From assembly GCA_027924585.1 (NCBI GenBank), contig BSBM01001024.1:6510001-6574000 (forward strand): 64,000 nucleotides of DNA, in the 5' to 3' direction. This DNA is from Larix kaempferi. Its lineage: Eukaryota > Streptophyta > Pinopsida > Pinales > Pinaceae. This document shows positions 35,004 through 47,218 of the stretch, piece by piece (the first letter of the stretch is position 1; each line of letters opens with the position of its first letter). The notes below the pieces were generated by a model. The model did not search any database. It saw only the letters and a list, made by a program, of their open reading frames with translations, and was not told the origin of the DNA. The position numbers were made by a program, and so were the translations under genes.

Positions 35004-37905
35004 CAAGGATCAAACCCCAACCGACACCGGCATGTGTCACCGCAAATGGAAATGTAACCGACAAATGTCCACAGTATTGAAAGAGACAGGTACGAACAAT
35101 GCGCCCATCTTCCCACTTATTTTTATACTTGGTTGGTACCGAGTTAGCTCAGGAGAGATAACGTGACTCCAAGTTGCTCATCAAGCTCTATGCCATGATT
35201 AGCCTGCAAACATAGCCCGGGGTGGCCAAACAAACCAGAGAAAAAAACCCTAACCATACCCTCCCGAGGATTGCCGTAGCAGAGAAAAAAACCCTATTGA
35301 CTGGCATTAAAAGTTATAGAAATAATGCTAGTATTATTTCAGTTGTTTTATAAACATATGCAATTAACTTCAAACATAACGCATTAACATTACAAGATTT
35401 CCTTTGAAAATATATTTGTTGACCTTGCTCGCCTCCAAAAGAGGCCCAATAAGAGGTTTAAAATTCTTATTGGTCTAGAAAAAGTAACACAAATAAATTT
35501 AGGAAACATTGATGTTTGATTTAATGATAAATTGTTGTAATTGGTTCATTTGTATGAGAACTAATGTAAAAGATGGTAGAGCAGTTACTAGAGTCCCTGC
35601 AACCGAAGGCATGGACTAATAATAGAGTAACCAGGAAACAAATCCTTTCTTTTTGGGGCTTGTTGCATTGCAATTATTATTTTTATGTCTTGATGTGCCA
35701 TTTCATGTGTAGTTTCATTTGACATTGTGACGGAGGGCTTTCACTGAAGATTACAGTTCTTTGGTTTCTCCATACTTACATAGCTCCAAATGGTTGAGTC
35801 GCAATCTCGGATCTTGAGCTCTTGGAAATGTCAATTTAACATGTTTTCCAAGGCTTAATTATATCCATAAATGTTGGATAATTATGTCCTCAATCCAAAT
35901 GGTTGTCACAACTAATTCCAGTTAGGTTTTTTATTAAAACATTACTTATTATCTAGTCCCTCATTCCTCTTAATTTGAATGGAATCGTGAATTCAATATA
36001 TAAGACCTTAAGGTGGTCAACAAAAAGTAGTTCCTAGATTGAATGTCAGAGGCCTGTTAGGTGTTGCTTCTCTCTGTTCAATCAATAGTTGCATGTTGTG
36101 TGCACATACTAATTGTCATGGATGGCCTGCCAAGTGGATCTTAGCCCAGGCCTTGGTTTCTCTTGGAAGGCCCTTGTCCGTTCTTGCTCTCTCTTTGTTC
36201 GATCCTTACCCTCACCTACTTGCAAAACCACCAATAGAACCAAGAGCATTCAACAAAACTAAGAGTCAGTATAGAAGGATAAGGATTAATTGGCTTAATT
36301 ATGTAGTACAAGTCTCTTTAGAACCAACCACAGACATGTAACCATGTCAATTATTTATGGAAAAGGAAAATATGCTAATGCATTAACTAAGATTTACAAA
36401 ATTAACATTTCTTAAAATACAACTTCAGGCTTCCATCAACAAAAAAATGGCTGGTGCATAGATTGACCTTAGAATATAGGTGATCGACTAGACCTAAGAG
36501 CATAGAGATGGAGATGGTAGAAATTTTGATCAAGGTGAATTAGGCCCTTACATGTGACACAAGGTATTGCAAGGCCCTTACAAGAATTCATTTACCAACT
36601 AATGCGTGTGTTGTGTCTGCTATAATTTTCAGTAGAAGCTTGTTTATAAATAGTTTAACTCTCCATCTTTACTTCACATAGTGAGATATGCCTACCCTAA
36701 TTGAGAGTAGATGACTTGATAGATGCTACAAATTCTATGGGAATTCATAGCAAAAATTAGTAGTTCAAAATTGTCCCTTACTACTTCTTACTGTAGTACC
36801 CATTGTTATTTCTTGTAGCTAGTAAACAATATGGTATATGTGGTTTTGTACACCAATTGTGGATGTGCTAGGAGGCATTTTTCTAAGAACACTATCTAGG
36901 ATGGTGATTCTTGTCGCAAGATGAAGATGTCTAGGGTTCATATAAAAGAGAAAAAAGGATATTGTTGTTTGATCCATATTGATAGCTTAAACCTAAAGGT
37001 TGCACCGAGGATAGAGAAGTAATTAATAGGACGGGTGATGCATTGATCCTGGTCCAACTGGTTGTGTAGCAAAAAATCTTTCCCTGATGATACATCCATG
37101 TAAAAAGGGATAAATTAGTTCAATGTGTAGCACATTGGACTATGAATCCTATTAAGAATGTAATTATTGTCATAAGCCTTACTTTAGTCAGGCCCACTAA
37201 GGATTAAATAGGTTAGGTAAGGTCTTCATGAGAAGGAAAGAAAAAAAGGACCTGACATGAAATCCAAACACTGGGGATGAAAACATAAAACGATGGAGAC
37301 AATGGCGATATGATCCTTCCAGTCATGATGATACCTGAACTTGAGAGCAAGGAGGGGCTAAGGCAGGTGTAATGACCCTACAAATTGCAAGTTCAAGTAC
37401 ATAAAATATATACAAATTGCCTACATGTATTAACTCATGTGTCTGCAAACCAACGATGGAACTCATTGATTGCTACCTCTATACTTTTCTTCTTCTTATT
37501 TTGTACCTCATTTGATAAGACTGTGTGGTGTTCTTGTGATTGTTGCACTTGTTTATTGCTCTAGTGTCCTAAAAGGTGGTGTAATGTATTAAAATTTTTG
37601 AATGATAGGTGGAAATACTTAGCTAGAGAAAAAGCTATGGTCAAATCCTTCCATAGTGCATTTGATCATAATTGAAAATTGGGGAGTGAGATATTATGTA
37701 TAGGTATTAGTATATAGTAAGTGTATATCTTCAGTTAGTTCCATATTCAACAACACAAGTAGTAGTTTCCTCTAACTTTTCTTTTGCTATCTATTTAGTT
37801 GATTGAGCGGATAAATCAACAACAAAACTAACATAAGCAATAATATGACCAAGCTAACACAATAAAGTAAAGTTTAAGGATTATATCTTGTGAATACTTA
37901 AAAAG

Positions 37906-37972
37906 TTTGAAGGATATGTTTTAACCTATGTCCAAAACATTTTGAAGGATATGTTTTAACCTATGTCCAAAG
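37906..37972. repeat. Tandem pair, ~35 bp
   Basis: 'GAAGGATATGTTTTAACCTA' plus TGTCCAAA occurs twice in succession, almost perfectly. Confidence 0.9.
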
Positions 37973-38279
37973 ACTCGATGAAGCACAAACATTTAAAGTC
38001 ACAAATTAAAGTTAACTCGAACCATATCATTAATCTACCTTTCTATAATATAATCTCGCTTACTATGTTTGAAATGTCCTTGCCTCAAGATGAGGCCAAA
38101 TAAGAGGGAGAACTTGCTAATTGGTGGACAAAATAGCTTTTGAGTAAAGCGTTCATTATGTATTTCGATGAAATCTCATTATAAAACACAGCAATGTATA
38201 TTGATAAGTGTGTAAAATAAATAAAAATTGTTGTAAGGCGATTCATAAAGTCAAAGTCCCTCATGAGTATTAAGAAGTT

Positions 38280-38456
38280 AAAGTTATTTATTATTTTTTC
38301 TTTTTCATTTTAGTAGATAGTTATATTATTAAATTATTATAATGGATTATGATATTATAATAAAATAATAAAATGTTAGTTATTTATTATTATTTTTTTC
38401 TTAAAGAGTTAGATTATGGAATTATTATAATGGATTATGTTATTATAATAGATGAG
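38280..38456. repeat. Tandem pair, ~90 bp, AT-rich
   Basis: Two diverged units, each with GTTATTTATTATT followed by 'ATTATAATGGATTATG' and TATTATAATA. Confidence 0.75.
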
Positions 38457-38872
38457 AACATTGGTTTATTGAATGTAGTTTGGGCAGTAGGGAGGAATTA
38501 TTGTTACGCCCTCCCCACTTAAGTTCAATTTTTATAAGTGACATATTGAGCATTGGCCTTGAGCCCTAAAATATTGGTTTACCCTAGGTACCATCTTTGA
38601 AATGAGGAGAACCATCCTCGAAATGAGGAGAAGTACTTGGCGAGTTTCCCATGACATATATTCCAAAAAAATAGATGAGAACATTGACTATAAGAATAAA
38701 CTTGCACATGTATGGATATATCATTAAAAATGATTTTATGGAATTCAAATATAAAGTCCTATTTAGTTTGAATAATATCTTATTATTTGGAGAATATGCT
38801 TTGATGTAGTTAAACAAAGCGATTAGTTTTATTGTAAGAGTATGAATATAAAATTAAATAAAGAAACTTCTT

Positions 38873-38891
38873 GATGATGATGATGATGATG
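38873..38891. repeat. (GAT)n microsatellite
   Basis: Six GAT units. Confidence 0.95.
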
Positions 38892-39069
38892 AATATTAAC
38901 GTCCACTGAGACCCATTTGGTCTATCAGACCTTAAGAGCGGAGATAAGGATTAATTAGATTGTTGTAAAATTTTACTCCTATGATAAAAAAAGCTTATAA
39001 AGGAGGTTGGAATTGCGAAAATGGCTATCTATTTCATGAGAATTGGGGGGTGGAGAAGCATAGCAGAAG

Positions 39070-39286
39070 TTATTCGACCGAATGTTTAAATTTTTTCAGC
39101 CGAATACAGTCATATTTGTTCCGTTGAATAACCATTCACGGTTGACCATTAAAACTAACAGCGACCTAGAAATATGTGCAAGGCATTGCCGACCGAGAAA
39201 AGTTGGCGACGATTTTTGTTTGGAAGGTTATTCAGCCAAACAATCATTCGAACGAATAGTTATTCGTCCCAATAACTATTCGGTTG
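39070..39286. repeat. TTATTCG motif cluster upstream of A2
   Basis: Multiple TTATTCG and CGAATA motifs flank a stretch resembling 16640-16700 ('TTAAAACTAACAG.GACCT', 'GCAAGGCATTGCC'). It is thus a diverged paralogue of the clusters at 16536 and 52650. Here it precedes the family U leader, which suggests that both downstream units belong to one element family. Confidence 0.6.
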
Positions 39287-39364
39287 AACAAGGTTATTAC
39301 ATATAAGGTCGGTTGCGATCATTGTCGTTCATTCTTTCGTTGAATGATTGCGACCACACTGTGT

Positions 39365-39505
39365 TGTTGCGACCCCACCCCGCTTCCACTCAGCCCTGCT
39401 GCGACCCTGCCATGCTGCCACTCTGCCCCGCTACTGCGATCCTTCCCTACTACCACTCTGTCGTGCTGCGACCGCGCCCTGCTGCCACTCCGCCCTGCTG
39501 AACCT
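39365..39505 (+). repeat. CTGC/CTGCCACTCTGCC-rich leader (A2)
   Basis: A2 counterpart of the CTGC-rich leader at 1505-1640, with a slightly different number of short units. Unlike A1, it is preceded by a TTATTCG motif cluster (39070-39286), so the A2 side keeps more of the original upstream sequence. Confidence 0.6.
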
Positions 39506-40103
39506 TGGAAAATAAATATGTAAGTGTTGTTTTCTTTTAGGGATGGTTCCTAAATCTTGTAAAGTAACTCTTTAGATTTATGAGTAATTTTATCAAAGAA
39601 TATGGTTATCTTCTTTATAAGAATTCATGCTTGAAAAATTAGTTGTTTATATGGTCAAACATTAGATTCTTATTTATGATTCAACCTCCTTTTGTTGTGA
39701 TTTTATGCTTGATAATTAGATTATAAGTGGATCTTGGTTAAAATGTAATACAATAGGGTTGAATCAAGTATTGACTTGACAATAGACTTATATGATGAAA
39801 TTAATAAGAGTTACAGTGGTAAAATATTATCATGAGACGTGTAGAAGTACCTATAGAATAATACCAACATCAAATGCTTCTCGTGTAATTTAAAGGATTG
39901 TATAGTCGTAATTAAAGTCTTGCCATTGTAGAAACTAGTTAAATAAATAGAAATGGTTGAGATTAGAAAACCTATGATGCATCCTTTTTTCTTTTCAGAA
40001 ATAATTCAAGGTTATGAATTTAAACCTAAGTTTTAAGGTGCTTGTGGACTTTTAAAAATAATTAGAGTAGGAATGGGATTATGATCTAATAAATTGTTAT
40101 TAC

Positions 40104-40312
40104 ATGGACCTATATCTCACCCGTAGTTGGTTGTATAATAAATGATGTAAGATGGTATAAGTGGTTCTTAGAAGTTACTAGAAAGAACTATCATTTTACA
40201 AGGTTATTTGGCATGGACCTATAAACTCACCCATAGTTGATTGTATAATAAATGAGGTAAAAGGGTATAAGTGGTTCTTAGAAGTTACTTGAAAGAACTA
40301 TCATGTTACATG
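40104..40312. repeat. 108-bp direct repeat x 2 (A2)
   Basis: A2 copy of the two-unit repeat at 2231-2439, with only a few substitutions. The repeat therefore predates the block duplication. Confidence 0.85.
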
Positions 40313-40676
40313 TTCTCATACTAGTAGAGTAATAACTATTATGCATTGTTATCATATGGTGTTGGGTAACGTTAGGCATGCATATAAACATATTATTTTA
40401 AAAAAATATCAGGGTGATTTTTATTTGAGTGATTATATCTAGTTGTAGTATGGACTAAGAATGGGACTTATATGATTTTACAAGACAAGGATTGGAGTCG
40501 CCACATCCTTGAGAATGGCGGAAACATTTGTGAGTCTAGAAGGAATATAAAAAAAGTAATGGTGTGAGAATGTAGAGTATATTTGAGAATGATTGTGAGA
40601 ATGTAGAGTATATATGAAAAAGGGGTTTGGTTGTTGGGAAAAGATCTCACTATGGCATATTTAAACCGTTGATGCT

Positions 40677-40683
40677 TATAAAA
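40677..40683 (+). promoter_or_regulatory. Candidate TATA box upstream of family U (A2)
   Basis: A2 counterpart of the TATAAAA at 2805, with the surrounding bases also conserved. The same caution applies. Confidence 0.25.
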
Positions 40684-41506
40684 GGCATAGGTCCAACTAT
40701 GCACACCCTCTTTGATTATATATATAATGTTTGGGTGCTCTCTTTAGTGGCTTCATCTACAGAATGCTTCTCTGCGATCATATTTATGAGGTTTAGTAAA
40801 GGTATTTAGAATGGAAGTCATCCTTTTAAATTTATTTATTATGTTGACTTACACCAAGAATTTATCTTTTCTATGTGCATGTATTTCACCTTCAACCTAG
40901 ATGTCCTTTCTTCTGTCACAATCCTAAACCTACTCCTTGGAAAACCAAGAACTCTTAATCATTATTCAAACTTTAATTCTATATAATGCCACATTTGAGG
41001 GCTTAATCCTACTTCTTAATAACCAAATCATTATCATCCTTGAAAACATTGATATATATTTCTCTCCTAACTATTAGATTAAGGACGAATTGATGAATTT
41101 TATAATTAACAATGGTAGCTACCAAAACCTAATTTCTCTTGACCTTTACACCTTCAGCTCCATACTATTCCTCGTACCTTGTAACCTAGGATGGTTACAC
41201 CATAATATCCCTAATAAGATAATGATGGACATCAATAATGTCAAATTACTTGAATTCCATTAGTTCATTTTTTGGGATTTTCTTTTATCAATAATCACTC
41301 CACAAACCTTTATCTAGACATCCTCAAACATATTCGGTTTCAATATTAAAATTACTGTTTAGATACATATATAAATGTTTGGAATGTAAAATAAAAATGT
41401 GAAATTTTGTATGGATGTCAAATGTTTGGAATGTTTAAATATCAAAACATGTAAAATTTGAATATGTTACGAGTTGATAGTTGTGTAAATGTAAACATTT
41501 TATTAA

Positions 41507-43755
41507 ATGGAAAGAGAGGGGTCTTCGAGGAAAAAGCGTATAAGATCTACTGGTACAACGACATCTGCTAAGGGGAGGTCATCACGGTCATCAAGAATTG
41601 GTGTCTCGACTGATAATCGAAGGTTGTCGGATTCACCTTGGGATTCAAGCTAGTTGTATAGTTCACATTCATCTGATCACTAGTTAGGCCAGAGGGGCAC
41701 AGATGATTCCCTCGTATCTTCTATGGGAGAAAATCGATCTCGAACTTCTGTTGATATGAACATTTATGTTTTAATACATGTATCAATTGTAATTTTGTGC
41801 GTGTTCAAAAATTTTCTATGTTTACGCACAACTGTGTTTGTCTTTGAAGCAGAGGAAGGTTCAAAAGAGGCTTGCAATTCTACACAGAGGGATGAAGGTC
41901 GAGGAAGGAGGGAATATGTTGAACTAGATGTGGGTTGTACACCCATAAAAAATTATCCATCTGATATACTTGAGGAGCTTCCATGGGAAAGTGTTGTTCA
42001 ACAAATGACCCTTGAAAGATGTAGATCTCACTATGACAAGTTGCAACATGATCTTTCTAGTTTGGATCTCCCTCCAGAGAGCAAACAAAGTCTAGATATT
42101 ATTTTGCGGTCATTGCAAAAATTCATTGAGGTATATGAGGGTCTCAGACCAACTACGCATGATTTTATTGACTTGATGCGGAGGAGAAGGGCACAGGTGA
42201 TGGGTTCGGACAAGTGGACTGTTGTGAAGGAGAGAGTGACCAACGAACATGTCAATTCAATGCTTAACTTCAAAGAAGGCCTAAACCAAAAAATGTTGAA
42301 AGTGAAATATTTCAAGCACCCTGAAATTGCACATATATTATATGATCGGTTCCTTGCAGCCTATGGTAGGTTTCCATGGAATGACGAGGTTCCTAATTAT
42401 TTCGCCAGATTTTTTTATGCGGAGTTTGTTTTAAATATGAAGCCAGACTATTCCGATATTCATTCTATCTTTTAAGGAGTTGGAAAGGGGCGAATATATG
42501 ATCGAAAAGGTGCTCTTAGAGATCCCACAACTCTTTGACCTCCGTCCCAGATATCTCTCTTAGCTAGGCTTGTGACTTTAAATTGGAGATGGAACCCACA
42601 TCCCAACTTGGGACAACTGCAAGGGATTCTATTGCCGAAGGTTTATCGTTGAAATTTGTAGGAGTTGATGTGGGATTTGTTTGAGAGAGGACTCGAGCCA
42701 CTATTCGTAAAAAAATTGTTTACAAAACCAATGATGAGGTAGATGCAATGACCATTAAAGATCTTAGGGCTTATGCTAAGGTTTGTCGCTATACAACTTC
42801 AAATGTCCTACCCATGACACATCGAGTATAGAAGAGGTATGTTGTTTATGTCCATACAATCTATTTAATTGTTTTATTCCTTTTGAATTGAACTTTTCGT
42901 TACATTATATCGATGAGTTTAAGTATATTTTGATATATAGTAATAAATACATTACGCAAATGTTTATTGGTTGCATTTTTCTAGATTGTTGAATGAACAT
43001 GATTTTCGACTCTCCACTAGTGAAAATGTAGAAGAGCATTTTAGAGAGGTATAATTATTATTTATAGATTTATATTTATGTTTGAAAGATATTGTATATT
43101 TTTTTAGAATTTTAAGTAATCTATCTATCCTATTGTTAATGTAAACACCTTTTGAAATTGAAAATGGTTTTATCCATGCAAGTTCATTTAGGTTCCAACT
43201 TTTTTGATGATTTTCCATCTCTTGTGAGCATGATTTCAATTTGTTTGTTTTGGTTTTAATTGAATTGCTTAATTTTAGTTTATTTTACTTGCACGATGTT
43301 TTATTTATTAACAGAATTTAAATTTCAAGAAACACAGGGAAATATGGACATTGGTGGTGGGGTAATTGTTTATAAATTATTAATTTTTAAAATTTTAATA
43401 CACAAGTTTATTTAAGTTTTTGAATTTAATGGTTTAAAATTGTTTAATTAATATGAGATCTTCATAGTTGCTTTTATACATGTTACATGTTGGTACTTGT
43501 CCAGTCAATCAGAAGACCAAATCAGAGGATATTGGTTCTTTGATGGACATGGACATTGGGACTGAGGTAATTTTGTTTATAATTGAACTATTCTTTTCAA
43601 TTTTATTTTCATAAGTTTAATATTTTAGCTTTTGAGTTTAGTTTAAAATTGTTTAAATAATTTATGAGATTTATAATTTGATTTTATACATGTTGCAGGT
43701 TGGGACTTGTCGAGAGAAAGGGAAGACCACATCGAAGGATATTGGTGGACTTTGA
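41507..43755 (+). pseudogene. Family U gene copy 3 (A2), best preserved main exon
   Basis: The ATG at 41507 opens a basic Ser/Arg-rich N-terminus that runs in one frame through two TAG codons into the longest open segment of the family (41723-42475, 250 codons). A possible intron lies around 41760-41850, where the reading turns hydrophobic and ends in a pyrimidine-containing tract plus AG. The main part contains 'LPWESVVQQMT', a KFIEVYEGL segment and 'GRFPWNDEVPNYFARFFYAE'. After the TAA at 42473, open but shifted coding-like sequence continues to a donor near 42836. The downstream small exons match those of copy 2, with the final stop at 43753-43755. No known domain identified. Possibly transcribed once, now broken. 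Confidence 0.55.
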
Positions 43756-46287
43756 TTTAGAGAAATATTTTTATTGGTATTTGTTTGTTTTCCCATACTA
43801 CCATTTTGATTTGGCCATTTGAACTTTAAAGTATATTGATTATATATGCATGTTGATACATATATTGTAGTTGTTTTGGACATTCAAGAACATTATTTTT
43901 GGATTATATATGTACATTGAACTTACATATTCTGTATTTGCTTTGGATGATCTAACTTTTTTGGGAGGCTAATTACATAGCATACTTTTGTGTGGTAAAT
44001 GTTTAGAATATGATTTTGCATGATGTTCGCGAATGCATGTATTATTAAATTTGTATGTACAAGTTACGATTTTCTTTCATAATGATTGTCAATCTTATAT
44101 CTAGTTTAATGTTCAATTTTGAAATGGTTTTAGGAGATTGGTTTAAAGCTCTAGAGTACATGTAATGTTCAAATTAATCCATGTATTTAGTACACATGTT
44201 TTAATGTTTAAAATACATGTATGTTACATACACATGTTTTGTAAAATACGATCTCATCATAACTATGCTTAAATGGAAAAGATCAAGTTTGTAAATTCAA
44301 TTCAAGTTTGTTTGGAAGTGTGTTGTAGATTGTATGTACAATAAACTTGAATCTTATATAAATGATTCAAACTTTCAATTTTTAACTAATGTATGGTGCA
44401 TGTTCAATGTTTAGGTAACACTTTTGTAGTTGGTGAACTATAGATGCTGTTGAACTCATGGCAAATGGGGATTTAACGATTTTTTGTTTTTTAATCATAA
44501 GCAATGATTTCATGACTGTGAATCTTATGCTAAATTCGAGCAATGATTTTAGACAACAATTTTATGAATTTTCATCGTCTTGTTGTAAATAACCATTGCT
44601 CTAATTTAACATAAACTTCACAATCCTGGAGTCCTTGTTTGTGATTAAAAATCAAATGATCGTTATCTCCATTTGCCATTATTTCAGTTATGTGAACTTA
44701 AATAATTTTGTTCAATTCCATCTGATCATAGAAACAACTATTAATTGTACACTTGAATGATTCAAGAAAATCTAATTAAATACTTGTAAAATTGGACATT
44801 ATGTAAAAACACTATTTAACTTAGCTAGGATCACACCATGTACCAACATTTAACAAGGAGTAAGCAAGGAAAATACTTTATGTTAAAATTTTTTGCAATC
44901 AATGTTAATTGACACATTGTAAAGTATATGAGAAGGTAGGACTATTATTTTGCGGTCATTGAAAAAATTCATTGAGGTATATGAGGGTCTAGGACCAACT
45001 ACGCATGATTTTATTGACTTGATGTGGAGGAGAATGGCACAGGTGATGGGTCCGGACAAGTGGGTTGTTGTGAAGGAGAGAGTGACCAACGAACATGTCA
45101 ATTCAATGTTTAACTTCAAAGAAGGCCTAAAGCGAAAAAATGTTGAAAGTGCAATATTTCAAGCATCCTGAAATTGCACATATATTGTATGATCCATTCC
45201 TTATAGCCTATGGTAGGTTTCCATGGAATGACGAGGTTCCTAATTATTTCGCCAGATTTTTTAATGCGGAGTTTGTTTTAAATATGAAGCCAGACTATTT
45301 CGATATTCATTCTATATTTTAAGGAGTTGGAAAGGAACAAATATATGATCGAAAAGGTGCTCTTAGAGATCCCACAACTCTTCTACCTCCATCCCAGATA
45401 TCTCTCCCAGCTAGGCTTGAGACTTTAAAATCGGAGATGGAGCCCACATCCCAACTTGGGACAACTGCAAGGGATTCTGTTGCCGAAGGTTTATCGTTGA
45501 AATTTGTAGGATTTGCTGTGGGATTTGTTCGAGAGAGGACTCGAGCCACTATTCATAAAAATTTTGTTTACAAAACCAATGATGAGGTAGATTCAATGAC
45601 CATTGAAGATCTTAAGGCTTATGCTAAGATTTGTCGCGATACAGCTTCAAATGTCCTACCCATGACACATCGAGTATAGAAGAGGTATGTTGTTTATGTA
45701 CATACAATCTATTTAATTGTTTTATTCCGTTTGAATTGAACTTTTCGTTACATTATATCTATGAGTTTAAGTATATTTTGATATATAGTAATAAATACAT
45801 TACGCAAATGTTTATTGGTTGCATTTTTCTAGATTGTTGAATGAACATGATTTTCGACTCTCCACTAGTGAAAATGTAGAAGAGCATTTTAGAGAGGTAT
45901 ATTTATTATTTACAGATTTATATTTATGTTTGAAAGATATTGTAATTTTTTTTAGAATTTTAAGTAATCTATGTATCCTATTGTTAATGTAAACACCTTT
46001 TGAAATTGAAAATGGTTTTAAACATGCAGGTTCATTTAGGTTCCAACTTTTTTGATGATTTTCCGTCTCTTGTGAGCATGTTTTCAATTTATTTGTTTTG
46101 GTTTTAATTGAATTACTTAATTTTAGTTTATTTTACTTGCACGATGTTTCATTTATTAACAAAATTTAAATTTCAGGAAACAGGGGGAAATATGGACATT
46201 GGAGGTGAGGTAATTGTTTATAAATTATTAATTTTTAAAATTTTAATATACAAGTTTATTTAAGTTTTTGAATTTAATAGTTTAAAA
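42097..46287. repeat. 2.85-kb tandem duplication (A2), second unit truncated
   Basis: Unit 1 spans 42097-44942. Unit 2 starts at 44943, continues after the Copia-2 insertion at 52475, and stops at 52601 because of the A2 deletion. TATTAT marks both unit starts. Confidence 0.85.
44451..44686. repeat. Foldback hairpin copy 3
   Basis: A2 counterpart of 6575-6810. The fourth expected copy was removed with the A2 deletion. Confidence 0.7.
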
Positions 46288-47040
46288 TGTAAAATTAGTC
46301 ACAGCAGATCTAATGAACAAGTAAATCAATCACAACAGATGAACATAGAAAATATGGTGCAAAACTGTGCAAAACATGCAGCAGTGCTCTCTATCCCAGA
46401 AAGGGTGGTGAATTACAATACAAACTGTTACAATGAACAGAGCAATTCGAATTGCCTAAGGAGGTCATTCGAATTACTGAATGGAGTAGCTTGACTCTGT
46501 CTAGGAGTCCTCATCAATCATCGGTGGTACTCATCAATCACACCAACCAGTCATCCAGGTGTCAAGCTGAGTCTAACTGATCATAATAAATGTAACTGAA
46601 GTGTGTAGCACTGATATAGGATCTGGAGGCTCAGTGGGGGCGCATGGGAGGCTAACTGGAGTCAGAACAAGTCACCTAATCGAACTGGAGGTCAATCGGA
46701 GGTGAAACAGTCAGTCAGGAGTGAAATCGGAGTGAAATCAATCAGAATCGGAGCTAACTGAATGTAACTGGAGTGAATCTGCAGTGGTAGGTGAACAAGT
46801 GCGCCCTTCTCTGTCAGTAGGTGAGAAGAGGGCGCCTTTCAGCTTAGGAGGGCTAAAACTCTATGGAAAGTGGCTCCCGGGTGCTAGAAGAAGGTGGATA
46901 AGGTGCTGGAGGCATCAAACTGGTGACTGGACTGCATATCTTGAAATAGATCATGCAAGATCCTGAAGTAGATATGTATCCTGAAATAGATGATCCTGAA
47001 ATAGATATGTATCCCGAAATAGATGATGGATATCCGAACA
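46288..47040 (-). repeat. 3' LTR of Copia-2
   Basis: 753 bp. On the minus strand it follows the polypurine tract (47041-47050). Confidence 0.97.
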
Positions 47041-47050
47041 CCCCCCCTCA
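47041..47050 (-). other. Polypurine tract, Copia-2
   Basis: TGAGGGGGGG on the minus strand, directly before the 3' LTR. A second G run lies near 47190, as in Copia-1. Confidence 0.9.
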
Positions 47051-47218
47051 AGCTAGACTATGATGTGCCAACTAAAATAATGTGGGGCCCTGGTAACTAA
47101 GACCAAAGGTCACCCCAATACAATAATCCAAAAAATGCTGAAAAATAAACTAAGTGAGGAAAGAGGGAAAACCCAGTGGGAAGAAAGCCCCCCCTCAAGT
47201 CTAAAGCATAATAATGAA

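Larger units (their letters stand above)
31565..35310 (-). mobile_element. L1-type LINE, missing its 3' part
   Basis: On the minus strand a GC-richer 5' region (about 35310-35004) leads into ORF1 and ORF2. The element stops inside the RT at 31565, exactly where block A1 ends. The RT catalytic YADD, C-terminus and poly(A) tail are absent. Loss of the 3' end is unlike the usual 5' truncation of LINEs and points to a later break. The 5' limit is approximate and no target duplication is visible. Confidence 0.85.
35311..39060. other. 3.7-kb stretch with no recognisable gene
   Basis: AT-rich unique-looking sequence. The longest ORF (36039-36341, non-ATG start) has no domain. It holds a 35-bp tandem pair at 37906-37972, a ~90-bp tandem pair at 38280-38456, a 20-bp pair around 38588-38630 and a (GAT)n run at 38873-38891. 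'TGTTACGCCCTCCCCAC' near 38502 looks like an LTR start but has no partner here. Confidence 0.6.

Noticed and set aside
36039-36341. 100-codon ORF in the spacer
   Set aside because: Non-ATG start, no domain, no second copy, and a composition typical of chance readings.
38502-38520. LTR-like start TGTTACGCCCTCCCC
   Set aside because: No partner LTR, primer site or target duplication in the window.
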